Assembly (NCBI RefSeq): GCF_042186555.1
Contig: NC_133328.1
Location: 497,825,106-497,889,105 of the forward strand
DNA: 64,000 nucleotides
Direction: 5' to 3'
From: Aquarana catesbeiana
Taxonomy: Eukaryota; Chordata; Amphibia; Anura; Ranidae
Below are positions 44,557 through 56,739 of this stretch, one piece after another. The position numbers were made by a program, and so were the translations under genes. Positions within the stretch are counted from its first letter, which is position 1. Every line of letters starts with the position of its first letter. Below the pieces are notes generated by a model, which ran no database searches, was not told the DNA's origin, and saw only the letters and a list, made by a program, of their open reading frames with translations.

Positions 44557-45725
44557 TTGGCGATGAGTAGGGCCCATTACTCATTCACATAACGACAGGG
44601 GCCAGGATCTGGGGCCCCCCTGTTAAAAGATGCTTCCAGATTCCGATAAGTCACTGCCTGCACCCCCACAAACACTGGGTCAGGACTGTGGGGAAGAGGC
44701 CCTTGTCCCCATCAACACTTGGGGACAAGGTGCTTCCGGGGGGGGGGGGGGGCAGAGCCTGCCCCAAAGCACCCCTCCATGTTGAGGGCATGTGGCCTGG
44801 TATGGTTTGGGGGGGGGGGGGCGCTCGCTCTTTCTCCTCCACTTTCCTGGCTTCCAGGGATGCATGCTCGGATAAGGGTCTGGGATGGATTTTGGGTTTT
44901 GATACACTTTTAAAGCTGTAAAAAAATATGGTAAGAGGTACCATCTGCTCTCCATACCAGAAATATGAAACAATAGTGTTATCTGCAACAATATTGAATG
45001 TTTGTCTTGTGATGCTGGGACTGTGAGGTTTACTATTAACTGACAGACGTACCAGGAGGTGCTGCAAGACTCGCTGCGATAAAAGGCAATAAATTATACT
45101 AGCAGAACAAGTGTCCTTGTCATTAACCAGATGAAAAGTATCCACCCACTGCATTCCCAAAGAGTTCTGTCTATTGATTCAAGCAGGTTATAGTGTTATG
45201 AGATAAGAAATAGGTATATAAGGTCAATATATGTGACTGACTATGTCTTATTTTCTGCATGAGGACCAATGTGCTTTTTGAAACTTTATTAATTATATTA
45301 GCATAAAATGCAGTTTCAACCAAAACTGCAGTCAAACAATCTAAAAGTGAATATAAGCTTTACATATGAAAAGCTCTAATTTTATAGCTTTCACTTGCAG
45401 TCTACATTAAACAAGCTTTTTATCAGATTTTCTAGCACAATCATACATGAAGCCCTGTGTATAACAGAATATTACTTTATGCGCATTACATCATACTGTG
45501 ATACTTTAGAGTGTAATTTAAAGTGTAATTTCAGCTTAAACCTAACTAGCTTTAAAAATGCCCCCCATCCCTCCTAACACCTTTGCTGACTAACCTGCAA
45601 AAAAAGATGTGTATATCTACCCATTTTCAGAACAGCATAAATATCTGGCAGCACACCACGGATCCTCAAAGTCCGAACATTTTTTTTAATTGAAGAAAGA
45701 TCACATTACAGTAAAGAAGTGCAAT
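44557..45725. other. Non-coding sequence with G-runs
   Basis: No gene seen. Two G-runs (about 44737-44752 and 44810-44821) occur in a purine/pyrimidine-skewed stretch; the open frames of both strands there are artefacts of Pro/Gly-rich translation. Confidence 0.35.
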
Positions 45726-45756
45726 GTTTTGGAGCCGTGCAGGACCCCTTCATCCG
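45726..45756 (-). other. Hammerhead-like motif, decayed
   Basis: The minus strand reads CGGATGA (one change from CUGAUGA), a stem II of GGGGTC / GGCTCC with two G-T pairs, then AAAAC. It is similar in layout to the PLE-linked motifs at 3813, 6873, 23624 and 30404. Confidence 0.35.
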
Positions 45757-45849
45757 GCATGTGATCATCACCCTCCAGTAAATTATTGCGCCCAGGTCTC
45801 CTGCCTCTTTCGCCTAACCTTTGTCCTGGCTCTGGTGATTGTAAACTCT

Positions 45850-46668
45850 ATTTAAAAAAAAAATAACAAACATGTTATACTTAACTGTAATACAAAACCA
45901 TTGCATAGAGCAGCCTAGATCCTCCTCCTCGGGTCCCCTTCCGGCACTCCTGGCTCCTTCCTTCACCAAGTGCCCACCATAGCAAACCACTTTGTGTAAG
46001 CTCACTCCCACTGTGTCCATTGACACACAGAACGCACTTCTGCTCCTCCCCCTGCTCCCTCCTCACTGACTGTAATTGACAGCAGTGGGAGCCAAATGCT
46101 GTCTCTGAGCCTATGAGGAGAGAGAAAGGGTAGAGAGCTGCTACTCCCGTGCACATTACTGGATCGAGATTGGGCTCACTCAGAAGGCCTTTTTTTACCT
46201 TAATGCAGAGAATGCATTAAAGTGGAACTCCGTGCAAAAAACTAAAATCCCTGCATCTATAGCCACCAACATGAAAAGAAAAAATCAGTATGCATACCTT
46301 TTCTACAGGCGATCCGACCTGATCTCCAGCGGCGGAAGCTCCATTGAGTACATGTCCAACAACACCTGTGAAATGAATGGGAAGTGACATTACCCATAGA
46401 GTTATTATGGGGCTTCTGTGGACAGACATGTCCTCTGCACCCACCCACACAGCGAAGCTGCGGCTGACAGCTCAGCGTGCGATCAGAGCTTCCGCCACTG
46501 GAGATCGGGTCAGATCGCCTGTAGAAAAGCTATGTATACTGATTTTTCTTTTCAGGGCTAGATAGGTTAGTGTTAGAATGTTGGTGGCTATAGATGCAGG
46601 GATTTTAGTTTTTGCATGGACTTCCACTTTAAGGTTAAAAAAAACCTTCAGCCTTCAGAACCATTAAA
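45850..46668 (-). repeat. 0.4-kb dispersed repeat, copy 3, split by a MITE
   Basis: Read on the minus strand from 46668: TTAATGGTTCTGAAGGCTGA, then after the inserted MITE TGCATTCTCTGC, GTGCACGGGAGTAGCAG, CTCATAGGCTCAGAGACAGC, CACAGTGGGAGTGAGC and GCAATGGTTTTGTATT. This is the landmark order of copies 1 and 2. Confidence 0.78.
46221..46628. mobile_element. TTAA-flanked MITE with ~52-bp TIRs
   Basis: TTAA at 46217-46220 and 46629-46632. The terminal repeats AGTGGAACTCCGTGCAAAAA and, inversely, AGTGGAAGTCCATGCAAAAA continue through CTAAAATCCCTGCATCTATA to the ACATTC/ACAT region. Inner part again imperfectly symmetric (CGGCGGAAGCTCC / GGAAGC..CCGCC-like). It splits dispersed-repeat copy 3, so it is younger. 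Confidence 0.88.
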
Positions 46669-49145
46669 AAAAGTGTGGCTGATTTATATTTATCAAAATG
46701 CAATGCAGGGAAATGCACTGTAATCATGTGCATTCCGGTGTGAACTGGCCTTAGGGGCATACAATCATACAATCAAGGAGTTGGCCCCGTGCTTCACCAA
46801 ACTTCTGCACGCCACTTCTACTGCATGAGGTAGGGACAAAATTATTAAAGGCATGCCAACAACAATGCATGTGTAACGTGATAACAACACAGTTGTGGTC
46901 ATGTGCACTGCACACTACAAATCCCATAGTCCCTTGTTCATCATGGGAGAGAGCAAGAGAGGGTGCTATGTTCCTACAAACAGTGGAATCGTGGAAAAAA
47001 AACAGGGGCAACTTTTAAATGGAGGTCAGATCACAGCAGCAAACAAAAGGAATTTGAAGGTTTGGAGAAGGTTGAGAGCATTAGAATGTACGTTTTGAGC
47101 TAAGAAAACATACTTGTATAGATTTTTCTCTTTTTAAAACAGAGTTTAGTGTCACTGTAAGTCATTTTCAGTGGGCCCTTTAAAATAAGCCAAAAACATA
47201 CATGTGTTTTGTACTAAGAGGAAGGTGTGACTGTTTTGGCCATGTATGTGTGCTGAACTGCCACTAAAAATGAATAGCATTGTTGTACTGCCCATGTGGA
47301 CTGAGTTACAACTCTAAGAAAATAAGTTATCAGCTTATCTTCATACAGTATGACAGTCATTGTGACATTACAGTAAAAGAAAAAAAAAATCCTACGAGCC
47401 ACACTGAACCTAGTGCTAAGTATAAGCACTACACAGCCACATGCATGAAATACGTCTCGTATTGCGTGTAAATAGCAAATAAATAAAAGATAATGATGCG
47501 CTAAAGTGTGCTAGATGTGCCCCTATTGTGACACAAAGAAATGTTGTGCATATATAAAAATGTGTATAGAAGTGTATACCACACTAAATATTGTGAAATA
47601 AATTAAATAATCGCATAAAGCTGATAAATATTATGTGCATAAGCAAACAATACAAGTTACACATATAATATCAATCCAATGAAACCACATTTGCTTTAGA
47701 TATACATCATAGGTGCAAACGGATACCAAAAAGTGCCATGTGCCAAACAAACTGCGAAAGTGCTTAGTGCCACACAATTCATGTACATAATAGTCCTTAT
47801 TGAACTACATAAATATATAATGAACATATAAATAAAAGTCCTGCACATAGATAATAAAAGTGCTTATGTGTGATCTTCAATGGTGGTATATTCAAACGTG
47901 CTTATGAAGCGAACTACTCCCGTAGGAGCTGCTAAATAGTTCGTTCCTTTCTCCCAGTTGGTTCCATTACCCCCCACTTCCCCACATGGTTCACACAGCA
48001 AACAGTCTTGAACAAAAAGAACAGTAACTGTATTCTTTCCCATAGCACGTTGCAGAAAGAATGTGGAACAAAGTCTTTTAGAAATATGAGCTGCCTTAAT
48101 CATCTGGTTCCTGTAATGGACTGCACATCTTCTCCCTCCTGTTTACCACTACTTCCAAACTGACACAGAATCTTCACTTAAGTCCCAAGAACAGTACTCT
48201 GAATAAAGTCCCCGGACCGGCACCCTCGGCCCATGAAGATAACTGTTTCTCTGGTCATGCACTCATACATTGGAGTGACCGTCCATGATTACCATGTGGA
48301 GTCCTCTACCAGCTCTTTTCCTCTCTTGGGGGTAGCAGCCTCTCCTTTTTAGATGTGCAGGTTCCCACAGTAGTGTTCTTCCATCTTTCCTCTTTTAAGG
48401 CTTGTTGCTCTCCCCAAAGAGGGGAGAGTTTTTTAACTGTATCAGCGGCTACATTCTGTACTCCTTTGCTGTTCTCTTCCTATCAGCAAGCATGAAGCCC
48501 CCAGGAAGCATGTGACCCATAGGCCTGATAGTCCCTGCCCATGCAAATTAATGATAGGCTAGGAATGACCTATACCACTAACTACATCCTGGGTTAAAAC
48601 AACCTGTCCTCCAGCACCTCTCACTGGTCAGACCAGGCGTCACTTTAGCAGAATGCAGGTGGTCACACCTCCGCATCCTACACTATCATTCCTCCCCAAT
48701 AAATCAAACCCAGCCAGGCCTATACCAAACAGGGTAATGCCTGAAATTTACACTTAACTCTAAACCTCTCTAACCTTTTAGCACACACCTAAGTAGGTGG
48801 GCGCTACACTTATATATCTTTACGTGCCACAGGTCATGCGATGGTGCAATATAAGTGACCCCCCCAAGGTAATGCGCTCACCTCAGAGTATGTGACTAAG
48901 TTGCTAAACAAAGTCAGAGAACGCTTTTGAGCCACCCCGGGCTCTGTGTGGATCACAGGATCACAGGCTCCAGCACGGGAACAATCTTTGGTAACTTCTG
49001 GCTCACTGTATAAATTTTAGTAGAATTAAATCCTTCTCAGGCTGCAGGTTGATCATTAAGTCAAGGCAAGGCCCACAGTCTTCAGTATTTTCTAAAGTCC
49101 AGATGAATACAGTTGTGGCTTTAGAGCATACAATTTGAAGGTCGG
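46669..49145. other. Non-coding sequence, no gene recognised
   Basis: About 2.5 kb without a recognisable exon, transposon terminus or RNA gene. AT-rich to 47880, more balanced afterwards. Confidence 0.35.
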
Positions 49146-49262
49146 GAACAGGTAGACCCAGTGAAGTCATTAACAACACCTACATCAATAGGTGAGGTTT
49201 GAACCACGCAGCAGTAGAGCAGATATAGGTGTTGTCAATGACTTCACTGGGTCTACCTGTTC
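49146..49262. repeat. Perfect-class hairpin: 41-bp arms, 35-bp loop
   Basis: The left arm 49146-49186 and right arm 49222-49262 are inverted with two mismatches; both carry GAACAGGTAGACCCAGTGAA (inverse in the right arm). No coding frame. Could be a foldback element, a hairpin RNA source or a recent inverted duplication. Confidence 0.9.
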
Positions 49263-49856
49263 ATCTAGGGATGGTTGACTATTGCATGCATAGACTTTTT
49301 AAAGGGACAGTACCCGAGCACTCCAATGCAAGGTCCTGGGCCCCAAATAGCTAGCCAGCAGAAGATATAGAGCAAGTGTTTTATTGATTACTTACTCTTG
49401 CTGTGGGAGATTTCCTATAGGTCCTTTCATTAGTTAGGGTTACCCATAGCGTGAGAGAAACAGATACATTGGACGTTAACTGTTCACTGCTTGATTAGTA
49501 AACTGTTCAGCTGTTGCATTATCACTATTTGATGCTGTTTTTTACATTCATCTGTGGCAATACACTTTATTACTATTTAAACAGTTTGGTGTCATTTTTC
49601 TGGTGCATTTGTATTACTGTGTCTTGGAGATATACAGTACATATACTGTTTATACATATACAAATATCTGCAACCAACCCCTCATCCCAGCCAAGTGCGT
49701 CAAAGAGTACTGAGCTGTTCATAGAGTCATGGGGCACAAGAACAGAGGGCCCAAAATATTAAGCAGCTCTTTTGTGGTAAGCACCACATATACACAATGT
49801 ATGTGTTTGGTGCTGTATTCCCCCAAAATATACAGTATGTTAAACTTCAGCTTTAA

Positions 49857-50432
49857 AGTGGAAGTAAACTTCCATTTCTGACTTGTACCTATAGGTAAGC
49901 CTATAATAAGGCTAACCTATAGGTACTGTAAATATCTTCTAAACGTGCACCATGTAGGAGATATCTACTACCCTGTTTCCCTTGTAGGTCTTATTTTCAG
50001 GGTAGGGCTTATTTTCGGGGAAACAGGGTAGGGCTTATATTGAAGCCATCAACGACAATAACACTAGGTCTTATTTTCGGGGAAACAGGGTATATATGCA
50101 ACTAATGACATCATCGGTGCATGCGCTCTGAAGGAACAGCCACCCGGGCCGTTCCTTCAGAGTCCTGTGCTGTAAATGATGGCTCCCCGTGGCATGCTCA
50201 GGAGTGATGTCATTGCGGTTCCAGCCAGTCACACAGCCGCAGTCCGCAGATTCGGAAGGAGGACGGGTGAAGATGGAAGCAGCCTCCAGCAGTGAAATTG
50301 CATCACTGGAATGCTTCGTTTTCAGGTAAGTTTCCCATAATGCCCTAGTATGCGATGCATTTTAACATATTATGCTTTTACCTTGCAAGTAAAAAATAAA
50401 AAATAAAACTCGCCCAGCTGTTTGCAACCTCT
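49857..50432. mobile_element. TTAA-type MITE abutting the piggyBac element
   Basis: Left TTAA 49853-49856 and right TTAA 50433-50436, the latter shared with the next element. Ends AAAGTGGAAGTAAAC and, inversely, AAAGAGGTTGCAAAC are TIRs. Near the left end is an 18-bp hairpin (49885-49926, GTACCTATAGG...CCTATAGGTAC). Confidence 0.7.
49971..50090. mobile_element. 120-bp TA-flanked mariner-like MITE
   Basis: Inverted ends CCCTGTTTCCC / GGGAAACAGGG flanked by TA (49969-49970, 50091-50092). Internal GGTCTTATTTTC / GGGCTTATTTTCGGGGAAAC repeats. It sits inside the MITE 49857-50432. Confidence 0.75.
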
Positions 50433-51318
50433 TTAACCACTTGCCGACCGCCTCACGACGATATATGTCGGCAGAATGGCACGGGCAGGCAGAATCACGT
50501 ACCTGTACGTGATCTGCCTCCCGCGGGCGGGGGGTCCAATCGGACCCCCCCCGGTGCCCGAGGCGGTCGGCTTTTGTCCAGCGGCGATCGGAGGTGAGGG
50601 GGAGGCCATCCATTCGTGGCCCCCCCCTCGCGATTGCCGCCAGCCAATCGAATCATTCCTATGCTGCTGTATGCTAAACAGCAGCAAAGGAAATTATGTC
50701 ATCTCTCCTCGGCTCGGTATTTTCCGTTCCGGCGCCGAGGAGAGAAGACATCACTGTGAGTGTAAAACACACACACAGTAGAACATGCCAGGCACACAAA
50801 ACACCCCCCTTTACCCCCCGATCCCCCCCCCCATCACCCCCCAATCACCCCTCCCCCCCCCCCGTCACACTGACACCAAGCAGTTTTTTTTTTTTTTCTG
50901 ATTACTGCATGGTGTCAGTTTGTGACAGTTAGTGTGGTAGGGCAGTTAGGGTTAGCCCCCTTTAGGTCTAGGGTACCCCCCTAATAAAGTTTTAACCCCT
51001 TGATCACCCCCCGTCCCCAGTGTCACTAAGCAATCGTTTTTCTGATCGCTGTATTAGTGTCACTGGTGACGCTAGTTAGGGAGTTAAATATTTAGGTTCG
51101 CCGTCAGCATTTTATAGTGACAGGGACCCCCATATACTACCTAATAAAGGTTTTAACCCCTTGATTACCCCCTAGTTAACCCTTTCACCACTGATCACCG
51201 TATAACCGTTACGGGTGACGCTGGTTAGTTCGTTTATTTTTTATAGTGTCAGGGCTCCCGCTGTTTATTACCGAATAAAGGTTTAGCCCCCTGATCGCCC
51301 GGCGGTGATATGCGTCAC

Positions 51319-52043
51319 CCCAGGCAGCGTCAGATTAGCGCCAGTACCGCTAACACCCACGCACGCAGCATACGCCTCCCTTAGTGGAATAGTGTCTGAA
51401 CAGATCAATATCTGATCCGATCAGATCTATACTAGCGTCCCCAGCAGTTTAGGGTTCCCAAAAATGCAGTGTTAGCGGGATCAGCCCAGATACCTGCTAG
51501 CACCTGCGTTTTGCCCCTCCGCCCGGCCCAGCCCAGCCCACCCAAGTGCAGTATCGATCGATCACTGTCACTTACAAAACACTAAACACATAACTGCAGC
51601 ATTCGCAGAGTCAGGCCTGATCCCTGCGATCGCTAACGGTTTTTTTGGTAGCGTTTTGGGGAACTGGCAAGCACCAGCCCCAGGCAGCATCAGGTTAGCG
51701 CCAGTACCGCTAACACCCACGCACGCACCGTACACCTCCCTTAGTGGTATAGTATCTGATCGGATCAATATCTGATCCGATCAGATCTATACTAGCGTCC
51801 CCAGCAGTTTAGGGTTCCCAAAAATGCAGTGTTAGCGGGATCAGCCCAGATACCTGCTAGCACCTGCGATTTGCCCCTCCGCCCAGCTCAGACCAGCCCA
51901 GCCCACCCAAGTGCAGTATCGATCGATCACTGTCACTTACAAAACACTAAACGCATAACTGCAGCGTTCGCAGAGTCAGGCCTGATCCCTGCGATCGCTA
52001 ACAGTTTTTTTGGTAGCGTTTTGGGGAACTGGCAAGCACCAGC
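51319..52043. repeat. Tandem duplication, 360-bp unit
   Basis: CAGGCAGCGTCAG(A)TTAGCG at 51321 recurs at 51681, and the following text (CCCTTAGTGG, GATCCGATCAGATCTATAC, GTATCGATCGATCACTG, GGTAGCGTTTTGGGG) repeats almost identically. Part of the piggyBac element's 5' region; long open frames here are shadows of the repeat. Confidence 0.92.
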
Positions 52044-52097
52044 GGCCTAGTACACCCCGGTCATAGTCAAACCAGCACTGCAGTAACACTTGGTGAC

Positions 52098-52488
52098 GTG
52101 GCGAGTCCCATAATTGCAGTTCAAGCTGGTGAGGTGGCAAGCACAAATAGTGTTCCGCTGCCACCAAGAAGAAGACAAACACAGGCCCGTCGTGCCCATA
52201 ATGCCCTTCCTGCTGCATTCGCCAATCCTAATTGGGAACCCACCACTTCTGCAGCACCCGTACTTCCCCCATTCATATCCCCAACCAAATGCAGTCGGCT
52301 GCATGAGAGGCATTTTTATGTCCTCCCGAGTACCCCTACCCAAGGAACCCCCCCAAAAAAGATGTCGTGTCTGCAGCAAGCGCGGATATAGGCGTGACAC
52401 CCGCTATTATTGTCTCTCCTGTCCTGACAATCCTGGTCTTTGCATTGGTGAATGTTTTGAACGCTACCATACACTAGTTGAGTATTAG
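52098..52488 (+). pseudogene. piggyBac transposase remnant: N-terminal piece and Cys-rich C-terminus
   Basis: One frame (52098 on) gives an N-terminal-like segment RRRQTQARRAHNALPAAFAN and PNWEPTTSAAPVLPPFI. Another, from about 52310 to 52488, gives PPQKRCRVCSKRGYRRDTR, YYCLSCPDNPGLCIGECFER and YHTLVEY. The latter is the C-terminal cysteine-rich domain of piggyBac transposases (CxxC, YYCxxC, C...CFxxYH), which binds TIR DNA. The catalytic DDD core, normally ~350 residues between these parts, is absent. So the element is non-autonomous, yet the DNA-binding end is kept uninterrupted. Confidence 0.85.
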
Positions 52489-53559
52489 CGTAGGGTACAG
52501 CATTGCACAGACTAGGCACACTTTCACAGGGTCTCTCCAGATGACATCGCATTTTGAGAGACCCGAACCTGGAACCGGTTACAGTTATAAAAGTTAGTTA
52601 CAAAAAAAAGTGTAAAAAAAATTAAAAAAATATAAAATAAAAAAAAATAGTTGTCGTTTTATTGTTCTCTCTCTCTCTATTCTCTCTCTATTGTTCTGCT
52701 CTTTTTTACTGTATTCTATTCTGCAATGTTTTATTGTTATTATGTTCTATCATGTTTGCTTTTCAGGTATGCAATTTTTTATACTTTACCGTTTACTGTG
52801 TTTTATTGTTAAACATTTTTCTTGTCTTCAGGTACGCCATTCACGACTTTGAGTGGTTATACCAGAATGATGCCTGCAGGTTTAGGTATCATCTTGGTAT
52901 CATTCTTTTCAGCCAGCGGTCAGCTTTCATGTAAAAGCAATCCTAGCAGCTAATTAGCCTCTAGACTGCCTTTACAAGCAGTGGGAGGGAATGCCCCCCC
53001 CCACCATCTTCCGTGTTTTTCTCTGGCTCTCCTGTCTCAACAGGGAACCTGAGAATGCAGCCGGTGATTCAGCCAGCTGACCATAGAGCTGATCAGAGAC
53101 CAGAGTGGCTCCAAACATCTCTATGGCCTAAGAAACCGGAAGCTATGAGCATTTCATGACTTAGATTTCGCCGGATGTAAACAGCACCATTGGGAAATTG
53201 GGAAAGCATTTTATCACACCGATCTTGGTGTGGTCAGATGCTTTGAGGGCAGAGGAGAGATCTAGGGTATAATAGACCACATTTTTTTCAAAAAAGAGTA
53301 CCTGTCACTACCTATTGCTATCATAGGGGATATTTACATTCCCTGAGATAACAATAAAAACTAGAAAAGGTACAATTTCTGGGGAAATTGTGAAAAGTGT
53401 TCTTGCCTCTACAACTGGAGTGGGCGGAGTAACTTGAGTAACTGTTGTGTGGTTGGAGTGGCTGGAGTAACTGTGAAAAGTGTTAAAAAGCTTAATATTT
53501 TATAAAGTATAAATAGTAGTAAAAAAGTTGAAGTCTCATCATTAGCTGAAAGAGCTGAA

Positions 53560-53841
53560 CATTTTTTTCAAAAATTATGATTTTTTTTTCAAAAATTATG
53601 ATTTTTTTTTTCAAAAATTATAAAATTTTTTTTCAAAAAAGATTTTTTTTTTCAAAAATGATTTTTTTTTCAAAAATAATTTTTTTTCAAAAATAATATT
53701 TTTTTTTTCAAAAATATTTTTTTTTTCAAAAATGATTTTATTTTTATTTTTTTCAAATATTATTTTTTTTTTTTTCAAAAATTATTTTTTTTTTTTCAAA
53801 AATTATTATTTTTTTTTTTTTCAAAAATATTTTTTTTTTTA
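53560..53841. repeat. A/T tract of satellite unit 1 (T7-13 CAAAAAT units)
   Basis: Runs of 7-13 T followed by CAAAAAT(A/G)AT repeat every 16-20 bp. Equivalent tracts lie at about 55162-55510, 56952-57365, 58805-59221, 60659-61066 and 63357-63795. Translation gives Phe/Lys-rich frames, which I reject as genes. Confidence 0.9.
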
Positions 53842-56739
53842 CATGGGGTGGTCATAATGTTTTGGCTGATCATGGGGTTGTCAGCTTTTGTCACCTCCCA
53901 CTCTAGTTTTGAACATTTCGCCATTCATTCCTATGGGACCAATTTCGCCGCAAAAACGTCATTTCGTGGACCATTCGGCGAAACATTCCACAAAGTAATA
54001 ACACACCAATCGGGAACAATCCGCTCGTTTCGGTATATTACTTGTCTCTGTAGTGTAAAAACTGTGGGAGGAGTCTACAAGCATTATCAAGTCTAGCAGA
54101 TGAAGTCACATGCATTTGGGGTGTCTCAGCATCTTGTGTTTACAACCACTGTTTCCTAGCAACGCTCATGCCCTGTTTATGCTTCCCAAATACTACTTCA
54201 TCAAAACTGCCCCATCAGAATTACCCCATCAAAACTGCCCCATCATATTCCTCTATTATAAATCAGTACATGGTGTGTCTGTCCCCTCCCCCGGGCTCTG
54301 TAATCAGAGCTGAGATGCTCCAGCCACCTCCCCCCCGGTGTATAACAGAAGCTTTGGTAACCATGGCAACAAAACAAACACCGTACATACTGATTAATGG
54401 CTAAAATTTCCTGAAATGACCTCTAAACAAATGGCCGTATTTTAAAAACTATACATCCTACAGCGAAGATCTTTATATTGTGAGAATCACAAGACCCAGA
54501 CCTAGATTTTGATACATAGTATGTCTCTGAAATATTAAAATTGAAGGCACGGTCGCAGTTTAGAAATTGCCCTTCAAATGAGTTGCAAACAAATGGTCAT
54601 ATTGTGAAAACTATCAGGACTATGGCTTAGCCGTGGACATGTTTAGTGGCAGCAGGGATAGCTGAACGTTTTGATATAAGATTTGTGTAGGTGGGCTTGA
54701 AAATGAGGGAGTGGCGGCAGTTTAGAAATCATGTTCTGATTTTCCAGCTTTTGCCATCTCCCACTCTAGTTTCCCCATTCATTCCTATGGGACCAATTTC
54801 GCCGCAAAAACTACGATATTTCGTGAACCATTTGGCGAAACGTTCCACAAAGTAAACAAAGTAATAGCACACCATTCGGGAACAATCCGCACGTTTCGGT
54901 ATATTACTTGTCTATGTAGTGTAAAAACTGTGGGAGGAGTTAGGGTGGTAAATTTGGCTATAATAATAATAAGAACTAGAAAAGGTACAATTTCTGGGGA
55001 AATTGTGAAAGTGTTCTTGCCTCTACAACTGGAGTGGGCGGAGTAACTGGGTGGGGTGGAGTGGCTTGAGTAACTGTGAAAAGTGTTAAAAAGCTTAATA
55101 TTTTAAAAAGTATAAATAGTAGTAAAAAAGTTCCATCATTCGCTGAAAGAGCTGAACATTTTTTTCAAAAGTAATTTTTTTTTTCAACAATGAATTTTTT
55201 TTAATCAAAAATGATTTTTTTTTCTTCAAAAATGATTTTTTTTTTCAAAAGTAATTTTTTTTTTCAAAGGTAATTTTTTTTTTCAAAAATGAATTTTTTT
55301 ATTTCAAAAATAATTTTTTTTTTCGAAATTATTATTTTTTTTAAAGTAATTTTTTTTTCAAAAATAATTTTTTTTTTCAAAAATATTTTTTTTTTCAAAT
55401 ATATTTTTTTTTCAAAAATAATTTTTTTTTTAAAAGAATTTTTTTTTTCAAAAATATTTTTTTTTTTCAAAAATAATTTTTTTTTTTTTCAAAAATATTT
55501 TTTTTTTTTACATGGGGCGGTCATAATGTTTTGGTTGATCATGGGGTGGTCATAATGTTTTGGCTGATCATGGGGTTGTCAGCTTTTGTCACTTCCCACT
55601 TCATTCCTATGGGACCAATTTCGCCACAAAAACGTCATTTCGTGGACCATTCGGCGAAACGTTCCACAAAGTGATAGCACACCAATCGGGAACAATCCGC
55701 TCGTTTCGGTATATTATTTGTCTCTGTAGTGTGAAAACTGTGGGAGGAGTCTACAAGCATTATCAAGTCTAGCAGATGAAGTCACATGCATTTGGAGTGT
55801 CTCAGCATCTTGTGTTTACAACCACTGTTTCCTAGCAACGCTCATGCCCTGTTTATGCTTCCCAAATACTGCTTCATCAAAACTGCCCCATCAGAATTAC
55901 CCCATCAAAACTGCCCCATCAGAATTACCCCATCAAAACTGCCCCATCATATTCCTCTATTATAAATCAGTACATGGTGTGTCTGTCCCCTCCCCCGGGC
56001 TCTGAAATCAGCTGAGATGCTCCAGCCACCTTCCCCCCTGTGTATAACAGAAGCTTTGGTAACCATGGCAACAAAACAAACACTAACAGTACACTCTGAT
56101 TAATGGCTAAAATTTCCTGAAATGACCTCTAAACAAATTGCCGTATTTTAAAAACTATACATCCTACAGCGAAGATCTTTATATTGTGAGAATCACAAGA
56201 CCCAGACCTAGATTTTGATGTATAGTATGTCTCTGAAATATTAAAAATGAAGGCACAGTCGCAGTTTAGAAATTGCCCTTCAAATTTGGAGGGGGCTAGA
56301 GTGTAGTTTCAATGAATGTCAATGGACGGCGTGAGTTGCAAACAAATGGTCATATTGTGAAAACTATCAGGACTATGGCTTAGCCGTGGACATGTTTAGT
56401 GGCAGCAGGGATAGCTGAACGTTTTGATATAAGATTTGTGTAGGTGGGCTTGAAAATGAGGGAGTGGCGGCAGTTTAGAAATCATGTTCTGATTTTCCAG
56501 CTTTTGTCATCTCCCACTCTAGTTTCCCCATTCATTCCTATGGGACCAATTTCGCCGCAAAAACGACGATATTTCGTGAACCATTCGGCGAAACGTTCCA
56601 CAAAGTAATAGCACACCATTCGGGAACAATCCGCACGTTTCGGTATATTACTTGTCTATGTAGTGTAAAAACTGTGGGAGGAGTTAGGGTGGTAAATTTG
56701 GCTATAATAATAAGAATAATATATATGTGAGATAACAGT

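Larger units (their letters stand above)
50437..53357 (+). mobile_element. piggyBac-type element, internally deleted, right end lost
   Basis: It follows TTAA (50433-50436) with CCACTTGCCGACCGCCTCAC. The body has a GC-rich 5' region, two tandem 360-bp copies (51319-52043), a transposase remnant (52098-52488) and a long 3' region up to where the satellite begins at about 53357. No right TIR or TTAA is seen. It appears cut off by the satellite array. Confidence 0.78.

Noticed and set aside
44651..45160. 169-codon minus-strand frame, Pro-rich
   Set aside because: Arises from G-runs and skewed composition; no recognisable family.
50362..50781. Open frames of 80-100 codons on both strands in GC-rich DNA
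   Set aside because: They overlie the 5' region of the piggyBac element, a non-coding part of that repeat family.
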